Positions 1-5,769 of a stretch of DNA of 6,868 nucleotides are shown here, piece after piece. Each line of letters starts with the position of its first letter. Position 1 is the first letter of the stretch. The translations under genes were made by a program, and so were the position numbers. Source of the stretch: Bacteroidales bacterium (GTDB lineage: Bacteria; Bacteroidota; Bacteroidia; Bacteroidales; UBA932); the NCBI GenBank assembly GCA_017383945.1, contig JAFNUQ010000088.1, positions 1-6,868 on the forward strand, in the 5' to 3' direction. The notes below the pieces were generated by a model that saw only the letters and a program-made list of their open reading frames with translations, was not told the DNA's origin and did not search any database.

Positions 1-1580
1 ATAGCGTTGATGCTGTGCTTGCCGAGCTCCTTGTCATATGCGGCATAGAACTCGAGTGTTCTATCCATCTTCTTCTGAGTGTAGTCAGAATGGAAACCTG
101 AACCGCCCTGCTGAGTGTTGTGAAGTGACATCTCAGTGCCAGGAGCAACGTCTACTGTGCCCTTTGAGTTAGAGTAGTCGATACCGAGGTTGAGGTTGAG
201 TCTGAGGTCCTCAAAACCGTGAACCTTATAATCAAACTGAGCGTTACCGATATAGCGCTGAGCGTTTGAAAGATCCTTCTTGTCATAGAGGGCGGCAACT
301 GGGTTGATGCCGGCCATAGTGTTGGTGTTCTTCACGTCAAATGTTCCAAGACCATTGTTCCACCAATAGTAACCGTTAAGACCGTTTTTGTCATAAACTG
401 GCTGAGTAGGGTCAAAACGAACTGCACCACCGATAGCGTCCTGATTAGCAAATGAGTTGTTCATGTTCATAGCCTTACCATTGAGGTTGACTACGAGATG
501 CTCATCAAGGAGTGTAGGAGTGAGGTTGAGAGAGAGGGTCTGACGTGAAATTGCAGAAGTCTTGAGTGTACCATCCTGATCGTAGTAACCCATAGACACG
601 CGGTATGGCATGTAGAAGTTTCTTGAGTTACCGATCTTGCCGGAGAGGGATACGTTGCCTTCGAGGCTCTTACCGAGCTGGAAGATCTCTTTCTGCCAAT
701 CAGTGTTTTCCTTTCCAAGGGCTGCATAAGCTGCACCATCTTCGCCGGCAAACCACTTCATTATGTCACGCATCTCATCACCTGTGAGCACGTCTACATA
801 TTTGGTGTTCTGGCTGACTGAAGCAGTGAAGTCTGCACTCACGTGGATGCCGCCGCTCTTGCTACCTTTCTTGGTAGTGATGATGATGACACCGTTAGAC
901 GCACGTGAACCGTAGATTGCAGTTGCAGAAGCATCCTTGAGGACTGTAAAATCAGCGATATCGTTAGGGTTGATTGATGAAAGCGCGTCAGCAACACCGC
1001 TCACGCCAACCTCTGAGAGAGGAAGACCATCGACAACGATGAGAGGGTTGTTGTTGGCCTTCAAAGAAGAACCACCACGGATACGGATTGTGCTGCCTGA
1101 ACCTGGAGCACCGTCACCAAGGGTAACAACTACACCAGCAGACTTACCCTGAAGGAGGGCTGTAGGAGAAGTAACGACACCCTTGTTGAGCTGGTCAGCC
1201 TTTACGGTTGACACGCTACCTGTCATGTCGCTTCTCTTCACGGTGCCGTAGCCGATAACCACTGTCTCTTCGAGGAGATTTGCATCCACTGCGAGAGTGA
1301 TTCTAGCCGGCATCTCTGATGCTTTGAAAGAAAGAGTGGTGTAGCCGATGCAGCTGACTTCAACAACAGCATTCTCGGAAGACACCTTCAGGCTGAAATT
1401 ACCGTCAAGGTCGGTAGCCACACCATTGGTGGTGCCGGCTTCCATCACGGTAGCACCGATGACTGGTCCGATCTCGTCGATAACAACGCCCTTAACTTCG
1501 TATCCGTTCTGGGCGGATACATTCGCTGACATAGCGACTGAAAGTGCTATGCCTGCGAGGAAAGTAAGGATTCTTTTCAT
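1..1580 (-). CDS. SusC/RagA-family TonB-dependent outer-membrane receptor, N-terminal part (runs off left edge)
   Basis: This gene encodes an outer-membrane receptor that would import glycan fragments, driven by TonB-ExbBD and normally partnered with a SusD lipoprotein. The 526 codons present form one open frame from ATG at 1580 and continue past position 1; the family is usually about 1000 residues, so roughly half is missing. Residues 1-23 form a signal peptide with likely cleavage after VSA. Residues 28-105 are a carboxypeptidase-regulatory-like domain (GATV, T54-D59 turn, GYTTLSF). A TonB-box-like ETVVIGYG lies at 105-112, followed by the plug with the family hallmarks GYGTVKRSDMTGSVS (110-124), NPLIVVDGLPL (178-188) and LKDASATAIYGSRASNG (214-230). 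From about 245 the barrel begins. It follows the sugar facilitator gene by 26 bp and is probably co-transcribed with it. The family assignment is near certain. The substrate is not readable from this part; an alpha-glucan is inferred only from the neighbour. Confidence 0.96.
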   Translation of the reverse strand, partial: MKRILTFLAGIALSVAMSANVSAQNGYEVKGVVIDEIGPVIGATVMEAGTTNGVATDLDGNFSLKVSSENAVVEVSCIGYTTLSFKASEMPARITLAVDANLLEETVVIGYGTVKRSDMTGSVSTVKADQLNKGVVTSPTALLQGKSAGVVVTLGDGAPGSGSTIRIRGGSSLKANNNPLIVVDGLPLSEVGVSGVADALSSINPNDIADFTVLKDASATAIYGSRASNGVIIITTKKGSKSGGIHVSADFTASVSQNTKYVDVLTGDEMRDIMKWFAGEDGAAYAALGKENTDWQKEIFQLGKSLEGNVSLSGKIGNSRNFYMPYRVSMGYYDQDGTLKTSAISRQTLSLNLTPTLLDEHLVVNLNGKAMNMNNSFANQDAIGGAVRFDPTQPVYDKNGLNGYYWWNNGLGTFDVKNTNTMAGINPVAALYDKKDLSNAQRYIGNAQFDYKVHGFEDLRLNLNLGIDYSNSKGTVDVAPGTEMSLHNTQQGGSGFHSDYTQKKMDRTLEFYAAYDKELGKHSINA

Positions 1581-1606
1581 TGTTTAGATAATTGATTAAT
1601 AATATG

Positions 1607-2950
1607 TTAGTTTGTTGTCTTGCGGACTTTGATAAGAGACACGGCAATACTGCCGCACACAAGAAGCACTCCGGCTATAACAAGCATATTTGCCTGAACC
1701 CCGCCGACAAGCTTGAGTACTGTTCCGCCCAGAGCGGCAGCTACTATCTGAGGAAGGCAAATTGTGCAGTTAAAGAGCCCGAGATAACTGCCCATATGCT
1801 CTCCTGATAATGAGTTTGTCAGGAGAGTAAATGGCAGTGCAAGCATCGCTGCCCAAGCCATACCGATAAGGAAATATGAGCCAAACAGCAGATACTGATT
1901 GCTTATGAAAGAAATGGAAATAAATCCTATTGCACCCAAAAGCAGACTCACGATATAAGAAAGCTTGAGGGATTTGAATTTTGGCAACACAATTGCCCAA
2001 ATGATGGAACCCACTGCTTGAGCGGCAAATACGACACCAACCCAGTTGCCGGCAGCCTGATAGCCTTCAGAAGCAGGGTCAGTTGTACCCCAACAGTTGG
2101 CAGCTACTGCTCCGTTGGTGTAGGTCCACATATACATAAATGCAGCCCAACAAAAGAACTGTACGAGACCCACTGTCCAGAATGTTGCAGGGGCGTGGAG
2201 AAGCAGTTTTATAAGGCCTGGTTTATCTTTCTGTTCCTCTGACTGTTTCTGTGCGTCAAGGCCATGGAACTCCGCATACTCCTTCGGAGGCATCTCCTTG
2301 ACCTTAGTAAATGTATAAAGCACGCAGAGGATGAGGATGATAGCGCCACAATAGAAGCTCCAGATCACAGACGGTGGGATAGAGCCTTTAGGGGCTGTGT
2401 TGGCGATGCCGATCCAGGTAAAGAAGATAGGGAAGAGGTAGCCCACAAGGCTTCCTGCATTGCAGAGAAGTGACTGGATTGAGTAGGCCTGAGTCTTCTG
2501 CTCTTCGTTGACCATATCACCGACCATCATCTTGAATGGCTGCATTGCTACAATGATCGAAGTGTCAAGCAACATCAGTGAGAAAAGACCAAACCACATT
2601 GCGCCATTGAGGCCAAGGAAAAGCTTGGTCGAGAAGTTAAGACCACCGGCATTTGGAAGCAGGAACATCACAAGCACTGTGATGATTGAGCCGATAAGCA
2701 GATATGGCTTGCGGCGACCAAGCTTGCACCAGGTGCGGTCTGACCAAGAACCGATGAGCGGTTGGACAATCATACCCATAAGGGGTGGAAGAATCCAGAA
2801 GAAACTCAACTGGTGAGGATCTGCGCCGAGGGTTGCAAAGATTCTACTGATATTTGCATTCTGAAGGGCATAGGCAATCTGAACTCCAAAAAATCCGAAG
2901 CTGAGATTCCACATCTGCCAGAAAGACATGTTTTTGGTCTGCATTTTCAT
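1607..2950 (-). CDS. Major facilitator superfamily sugar transporter (GPH/SLC45-like, probable maltose or related disaccharide permease)
   Basis: This is a 447-residue inner-membrane sugar permease. About twelve hydrophobic segments are visible (roughly 12-30, 48-66, 84-99, 110-134, 160-182, 196-214, 254-276, 302-322, 332-350, 353-373, 387-412, 420-441), with a charged central loop at 215-250. The loop after the second segment carries the signature GSWSDRTWCKLGRRKP (67-82), typical of the sucrose/maltose (SLC45-like) branch of the GPH family. The amino-terminal SFWQMWNLSFGFFGVQ matches the pattern I know from Bacteroidota relatives annotated as maltose or sucrose facilitators. ATG at 2950 is preferred; ATGs at codons 3 and 8 are alternatives before the first membrane segment. 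It lies 26 bp upstream of the SusC-like gene on the same strand, so it is probably the first gene of that uptake operon and divergent from the two-component system. The family is secure; maltose as substrate is an inference. Confidence 0.92.
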   Translation of the reverse strand: MKMQTKNMSFWQMWNLSFGFFGVQIAYALQNANISRIFATLGADPHQLSFFWILPPLMGMIVQPLIGSWSDRTWCKLGRRKPYLLIGSIITVLVMFLLPNAGGLNFSTKLFLGLNGAMWFGLFSLMLLDTSIIVAMQPFKMMVGDMVNEEQKTQAYSIQSLLCNAGSLVGYLFPIFFTWIGIANTAPKGSIPPSVIWSFYCGAIILILCVLYTFTKVKEMPPKEYAEFHGLDAQKQSEEQKDKPGLIKLLLHAPATFWTVGLVQFFCWAAFMYMWTYTNGAVAANCWGTTDPASEGYQAAGNWVGVVFAAQAVGSIIWAIVLPKFKSLKLSYIVSLLLGAIGFISISFISNQYLLFGSYFLIGMAWAAMLALPFTLLTNSLSGEHMGSYLGLFNCTICLPQIVAAALGGTVLKLVGGVQANMLVIAGVLLVCGSIAVSLIKVRKTTN

Positions 2951-2967
2951 TGTGTCATTAATTGAAA

Positions 2968-2975
2968 CAAAAGTA
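2968..2975 (-). promoter_or_regulatory. Candidate -7 box (TACTTTTG) for the facilitator-SusC operon
   Basis: Read on the minus strand, the sequence is TACTTTTG, a full match to the Bacteroidota -7 consensus TAnnTTTG. Transcription would begin near 2964, leaving a leader of roughly 14 bases before the ATG at 2950. No clear TTTG -33 box stands about 20 bases upstream; that stretch is an A/T tract. A weak -33 would be consistent with dependence on an activator bound at the direct repeats further upstream. The match is short and could be chance in AT-rich DNA. Confidence 0.4.
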
Positions 2976-3021
2976 AAAACAGCTTTATTTTTTTAATAAG
3001 GTGTCGCGATGAGCTGTGAAT

Positions 3022-3052
3022 TTTTAAGGATGAGTGGTAGAATTTTAAGGAT
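3022..3052. repeat. Two TTTTAAGGAT direct repeats at 21 bp pitch, candidate LytTR operator
   Basis: TTTTAAGGAT occurs at 3022-3031 and exactly again at 3043-3052; each copy is preceded by GAA or GAAT, so similarity extends to 13-14 bases allowing a one-base slip. The centre-to-centre distance is 21 bp, two turns of B-DNA, placing both copies on the same helix face. LytTR-family regulators typically bind paired direct repeats with this kind of spacing, and a LytTR regulator is encoded just downstream at 4212-4964. The repeats would lie about 60-90 bases upstream of the proposed facilitator start site, an activator-like position, and just upstream of the kinase start, where they could serve autoregulation. 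The repeat is directly visible; its role is inferred. Confidence 0.55.
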
Positions 3053-3059
3053 TTATAAT

Positions 3060-3067
3060 TATCTTTA
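3060..3067 (+). promoter_or_regulatory. Weak -7-like element (TATCTTTA) for the kinase-regulator operon
   Basis: TATCTTTA matches the Bacteroidota -7 consensus TAnnTTTG at all but its last fixed base. Transcription would begin only a few bases before the ATG at 3076, giving an almost leaderless message. The downstream TTTTAAGGAT copy would fall in the spacer and -33 region, where a bound regulator could either help or block polymerase. This is a tentative call; the true promoter may lie further upstream. Confidence 0.2.
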
Positions 3068-3075
3068 CTTTTCAT

Positions 3076-4215
3076 ATGAAACAGGTAAAAGATACTTGGA
3101 TTATACACGCCTTTGCGTTGACGCACGCTATTGTTTCAATGGTGTGCCATTTTGTGGGTATAGCCGATGATATTATGTTGACTTTGCTCACTATGTTACT
3201 TGTGGTAATCATATGCCTTCGCAGACGGGTCGGAGCAATCTTTATGGCCCTTGTAGTGGTGCTTGTCAATATTGTCGGATTTGGACTCGGTATGGGGTTA
3301 GCGGCACTGTTCAAGTATACCAATATGGCCCTCGCATTTGCTCATCCGTTGGCTACTTTCATAAGCACAGAAATTATCGGCTGGTCGACCGAAGGGGTCG
3401 CATCCGCATATATGCGCAAATATAGCGAGGATAATGTAACCAATGCACGTTCAATGCGTTGGCTTCTGCTTGCGTTTGTGGTAGTAATCATCTTCCGCCT
3501 GGGTATCATCTTGTTTAATTCGCCAGCGGCTGACGATACTACTTTTTTTATAGAGCTGTTGCTGGACTATATCTTCAGCTTCCTTGCTATTATTATGGTT
3601 GCTGAATATGCTATCCATATACGCGCTCAAGCTGATCTGGCACGCGAGGATGCTGATTTTGCCCGTTTCCGCTATCTTAAACTCAAGCAGCAAGTTGATC
3701 CGCATTTCCTTTTTAATTCGCTCAATGTGCTGGACTATATGATTCAGGAGCAATCTACAGAGCAGGCAAGTGAGTTTACTCATAAGTTGGCCGAGGTATA
3801 TAGGTATATGCTCAAGCACGAAGACGAGACTACGGTAAGGCTTCGTGATGAACTGGAATTGCTCAATGACTATGTCGCACTTCTCAAAGTTCGTTTTAAC
3901 GAAGGGCTTCAGTTGCAGATAGATATTCCTGAAGAATACTTATCTCGTTGTGTCGTGCCGTGTTGTCTGCAGTTATTGATGGAAAATGCAGTGAAACACA
4001 ATGCTGTGTCGGCAGGCGATCCTCTTGTTGTGAGGATATATATTGAAAATGATTGTATCTCAGTCAGCAATAATATTCGTCCAAAAATATCAAGTAGTAC
4101 TTCTACTGGATTGGGACTCAAGTATTTGCGCCAGCAATATAATGATGTTGCGCGGAAATCGATACACATTATAGATGACCATAAAAACTACACTATAACT
4201 TTACCACTACTATGA
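3076..4215 (+). CDS. LytS/YehU-type membrane sensor histidine kinase
   Basis: This 379-residue kinase belongs to the His_kinase (PF06580) plus HATPase group that pairs with LytTR response regulators. The N-terminal half holds five or six hydrophobic segments (about 10-28, 33-48, 53-79, possibly 88-105, 128-147, 157-178), with no sizeable extracytoplasmic domain and no recognisable sensor family. A linker at 180-203 leads to the phospho-acceptor box LKQQVDPHFLFNSLNVLD (202-219), with His210 as the expected autophosphorylation site. The ATP-binding domain shows the N-box LLMENAVKHN (300-309, Asn304) and the glycine-rich STGLGLKYLRQQY (343-355). Start ATG 3076 leads straight into the first membrane segment. 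The stop overlaps the next gene's start as ATGA, indicating translational coupling with its cognate regulator. It is divergent from the sugar facilitator across 125 bp. All catalytic motifs are intact; the signal sensed is unknown, and any link to sugar uptake is inferred from context. Confidence 0.93.
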   Translation: MKQVKDTWIIHAFALTHAIVSMVCHFVGIADDIMLTLLTMLLVVIICLRRRVGAIFMALVVVLVNIVGFGLGMGLAALFKYTNMALAFAHPLATFISTEIIGWSTEGVASAYMRKYSEDNVTNARSMRWLLLAFVVVIIFRLGIILFNSPAADDTTFFIELLLDYIFSFLAIIMVAEYAIHIRAQADLAREDADFARFRYLKLKQQVDPHFLFNSLNVLDYMIQEQSTEQASEFTHKLAEVYRYMLKHEDETTVRLRDELELLNDYVALLKVRFNEGLQLQIDIPEEYLSRCVVPCCLQLLMENAVKHNAVSAGDPLVVRIYIENDCISVSNNIRPKISSSTSTGLGLKYLRQQYNDVARKSIHIIDDHKNYTITLPLL

Positions 4216-4964
4216 CAGCTTTGATAGTTGAAGATGAAGCAATGGCAAGAGCTCAGCTCGTTAAGCTTCTATCAAATAATTTCCCTGATATTGAGGTGAT
4301 CGGTCAGACAGACTCGATCTGCAGTACTCTTGACTACCTTGAAAACAAACCTGAGCCTGATGTGATTTTCATGGATGTGGAACTTTCCGATGGAGACTGC
4401 TTTGAGATCTTCCGCCATAAGCAGGTTTCTTCTGCTGTAATTATGACCACAGCCTATGATTCCTATGCAGTCAAAGCTTTTGAAGCAGGAAGCGTGGACT
4501 ATCTGATGAAACCTATTAATCTCCGTAATCTTGAGAGAGCCGTAGAGCGTTGTCGAGAGCGAGTTAAGGGAGCCCCTCTTGATGTGGAAAAAATCATTAA
4601 AGCCATCAATGGTGCTCAATCCAAGAACTACCGAGAGCGGACGATTGTGCGAGTGGGCGATAAGATTATCCCTATAAAGTATACAGATGTAGCCTACTTT
4701 GTCTCTGAGGAAAAGAGCAACTATATGATCCTGTCAGACTCCGCCAAATATATAATTGATTCTTCTCTTGACGCCCTTGAAGATGAACTCAATCCTGATG
4801 TATTTTTCCGTATAGGTCGTGGTGGCATCGTGTCTAGAAATGCGATCAGAAGTGTTGAGAGGTACTATAACGGAAGACTCAAACTCTACCTCCAGCCGAG
4901 GCCGGAAGAAGAGATGTTTGTCTCACGTTCGAGGGTTGATGATTTTCTGCAATGGCTTGATTAA
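4212..4964 (+). CDS. LytTR-family response regulator (receiver + LytTR DNA-binding domain)
   Basis: This is a 250-residue transcription regulator, the usual length for the family. The receiver domain (1 to about 120) has the acidic pocket at Glu7-Asp8, the phospho-acceptor Asp55 in VIFMDVELSDG, the switch Thr80 in MTTAYD, and Lys100 in YLMKP. A linker at 120-140 leads to the LytTR domain (about 143-248), recognised by IVRVGDKIIPIKYTDVAYF, a YMIL strand, LDALEDEL and FFRIGRGGIVSRNAI (198-212), then the closing FVSRSRVDDFLQWL. The usual HRS/NRQ-type DNA-contact triplet after FFRI reads GRG here. The start codon lies within the kinase stop (ATGA), so the two are translationally coupled and almost certainly form a cognate pair. 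A direct repeat of LytTR-like geometry at 3022-3052 is its likely binding site, pointing to control of its own operon and/or the divergent facilitator-SusC genes. Domain assignment is secure; the regulon is inferred. Confidence 0.95.
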   Translation: MTALIVEDEAMARAQLVKLLSNNFPDIEVIGQTDSICSTLDYLENKPEPDVIFMDVELSDGDCFEIFRHKQVSSAVIMTTAYDSYAVKAFEAGSVDYLMKPINLRNLERAVERCRERVKGAPLDVEKIIKAINGAQSKNYRERTIVRVGDKIIPIKYTDVAYFVSEEKSNYMILSDSAKYIIDSSLDALEDELNPDVFFRIGRGGIVSRNAIRSVERYYNGRLKLYLQPRPEEEMFVSRSRVDDFLQWLD

Positions 4965-4974
4965 GCCAGTCTTT
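4953..4974 (+). terminator. Small hairpin at the end of the kinase-regulator operon
   Basis: TGGCTTGATTAAGCCA (4953-4968) forms a perfect 6 bp stem with a GATT loop, and the following GTCTTT is modestly T-rich. The stem spans the response-regulator stop codon and sits at the junction with the convergent synthase gene. The AGCC arm can instead pair with GGCT at 4977-4980, so two exclusive folds are possible. The stem is short and the T-run poor, so termination here is only plausible. Confidence 0.3.
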
Positions 4975-4978
4975 CAGG

Positions 4979-5704
4979 CTATCGTCGAGGCAGAAGCTTG
5001 CGGAAGCGCAGCGCAAGCACGCCCCAGAACGCTTCGCCGAATATGCTGCCGGACATTTTTGATGTGCCTTCCTGTCTATTGACAAATATGACAGGTACCT
5101 CGCCAATCTTGAAACCGAGCTTGTGTGCGGTATATTTGAGCTCGATCTGGAAACCGTAGCCTTTCATCTTGACGGCATCAAGGTCAATAGTTTCCAATAC
5201 GCGACGGCTGTAGCAGACAAAGCCTGCTGTGCTGTCGTAGATCTTGAAGCCAAGCACTGTGCGTACATAAATCGAAGCGCAGTAAGAAATCAAGATGCGT
5301 GTGAGAGGCCAGTTTACAACGTTGATTCCGTTGCAGTAGCGTGATCCGACCGACATATCTGCACCTTTTTCTGTGCATTCGCTGAGCAATCTAGGAAGGT
5401 CGTCAGGATTATGTGAGAAATCGGCATCCATTTCAAAAATGTGGCTGTAATCTCTCTCGAGGGCCCATTTAAAACCGGCGACATAGGCCGTTCCAAGGCC
5501 TAATTTGCCTGATCTCTGGATCAGATGAAGACGCTCTTTGTGGTTTTTCTGCATCTGCTTTACTGCGTCTGCTGTGCCGTCAGGGGAACCGTCGTCGATA
5601 ATAAGTATCTCAAAGTTTTCATCCTTCTCAAGAACTGCAGGGATGATCTTGAAGATGTTTTCTATCTCGTTATATGTCGGAATAATAATAAGTTTGGCTC
5701 CCAT
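4979..5704 (-). CDS. Polyprenol monophosphomannose synthase (DPM1-like glycosyltransferase family 2)
   Basis: The enzyme is predicted to transfer mannose (or a related hexose) from its GDP-sugar to a polyprenyl phosphate at the cytoplasmic membrane face, supplying lipid-linked sugar for envelope glycans or protein glycosylation. The 241 residues form a single GT-A domain: IIIPTYNEIENI (6-17), IIDDGSPDGT (35-44), GLGTAYVAGFKWAL (69-82), metal-binding FEMDADFSHNPDDLP (90-104), VGSRY (119-123), STAGFVCYSRRVL (158-170) and the family-typical VNRQEGTSKMSG (208-219). The start at 5704 (MGAKLIIIPTYNE) is chosen because it places the first beta strand at the N-terminus as in homologues; the in-frame ATG at 5740 would add twelve unlikely residues and include the candidate promoter. 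No C-terminal membrane segments follow, so it is the soluble or peripheral form. It converges on the response regulator (14 bp gap) and is divergent from the next glycosyltransferase. The exact sugar is not proven. Confidence 0.93.
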   Translation of the reverse strand: MGAKLIIIPTYNEIENIFKIIPAVLEKDENFEILIIDDGSPDGTADAVKQMQKNHKERLHLIQRSGKLGLGTAYVAGFKWALERDYSHIFEMDADFSHNPDDLPRLLSECTEKGADMSVGSRYCNGINVVNWPLTRILISYCASIYVRTVLGFKIYDSTAGFVCYSRRVLETIDLDAVKMKGYGFQIELKYTAHKLGFKIGEVPVIFVNRQEGTSKMSGSIFGEAFWGVLALRFRKLLPRR

Positions 5705-5728
5705 AGCTTCGGTGATTAAATTGAGTCG

Positions 5729-5736
5729 CAAAAATA
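5729..5736 (-). promoter_or_regulatory. Candidate -7 box (TATTTTTG) for the polyprenol-phosphate mannose synthase
   Basis: On the minus strand TATTTTTG matches TAnnTTTG completely. It lies 25 bases upstream of the preferred ATG at 5704, implying a leader of roughly 20 bases. A TTTG further upstream (5765-5768 read in reverse) is too far for the usual -33 spacing. The box falls inside the coding region that the longer start at 5740 would require, which supports the shorter start. Confidence 0.45.
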
Positions 5737-5750
5737 GCAAAATAATTCGT

Positions 5751-5758
5751 TATATTTG
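5751..5758 (+). promoter_or_regulatory. Candidate -7 box (TATATTTG) for the two-part glycosyltransferase
   Basis: TATATTTG is a complete match to the Bacteroidota -7 consensus. It lies only 14 bases from the oppositely oriented box at 5729-5736, so the two genes appear to share a compact divergent promoter region. Transcription would begin near 5764-5766, leaving about 5 bases to the ATG at 5770 or about 17 bases to the alternative ATG at 5782. It also overlaps a small inverted repeat, ATTTG-AGA-CAAAT (5754-5766). No clear -33 box is visible. Confidence 0.45.
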
Positions 5759-5769
5759 AGACAAATTTG

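Noticed and set aside
1..1580. Possible frameshift or pseudogene status of the SusC-like gene, since it lacks an end in the window
   Set aside because: The frame read from 1580 down to 3 is continuous with all expected plug motifs in order; it is cut only by the window edge.
1592..1807. Open frame of 71 codons on the plus strand across the SusC/facilitator junction
   Set aside because: It overlaps the conserved C-terminal coding region of the facilitator on the opposite strand, shows no recognisable protein pattern and no promoter, and is a shadow frame.
2985..2999. TTATT-TTTTT-AATAA hairpin-like sequence as a terminator
   Set aside because: It lies upstream of both divergent genes where no transcript should end. 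The stem is entirely A/T, so it is better read as an AT-rich promoter spacer.
2979..3017. Inverted repeat ACAGCT (2979-2984) and AGCTGT (3012-3017) in the kinase/facilitator intergenic region, with a TCGCGA palindrome at 3004-3009
   Set aside because: The arms are only 6 bp with a 27 bp gap and no extension on either side, and the palindrome is not centred between them. This is expected by chance and I could not connect it to any regulator.
3451..3819. Open frame of 122 codons on the minus strand inside the kinase gene
   Set aside because: It is antisense to the conserved membrane and H-box coding region of the kinase and has no domain pattern of its own.
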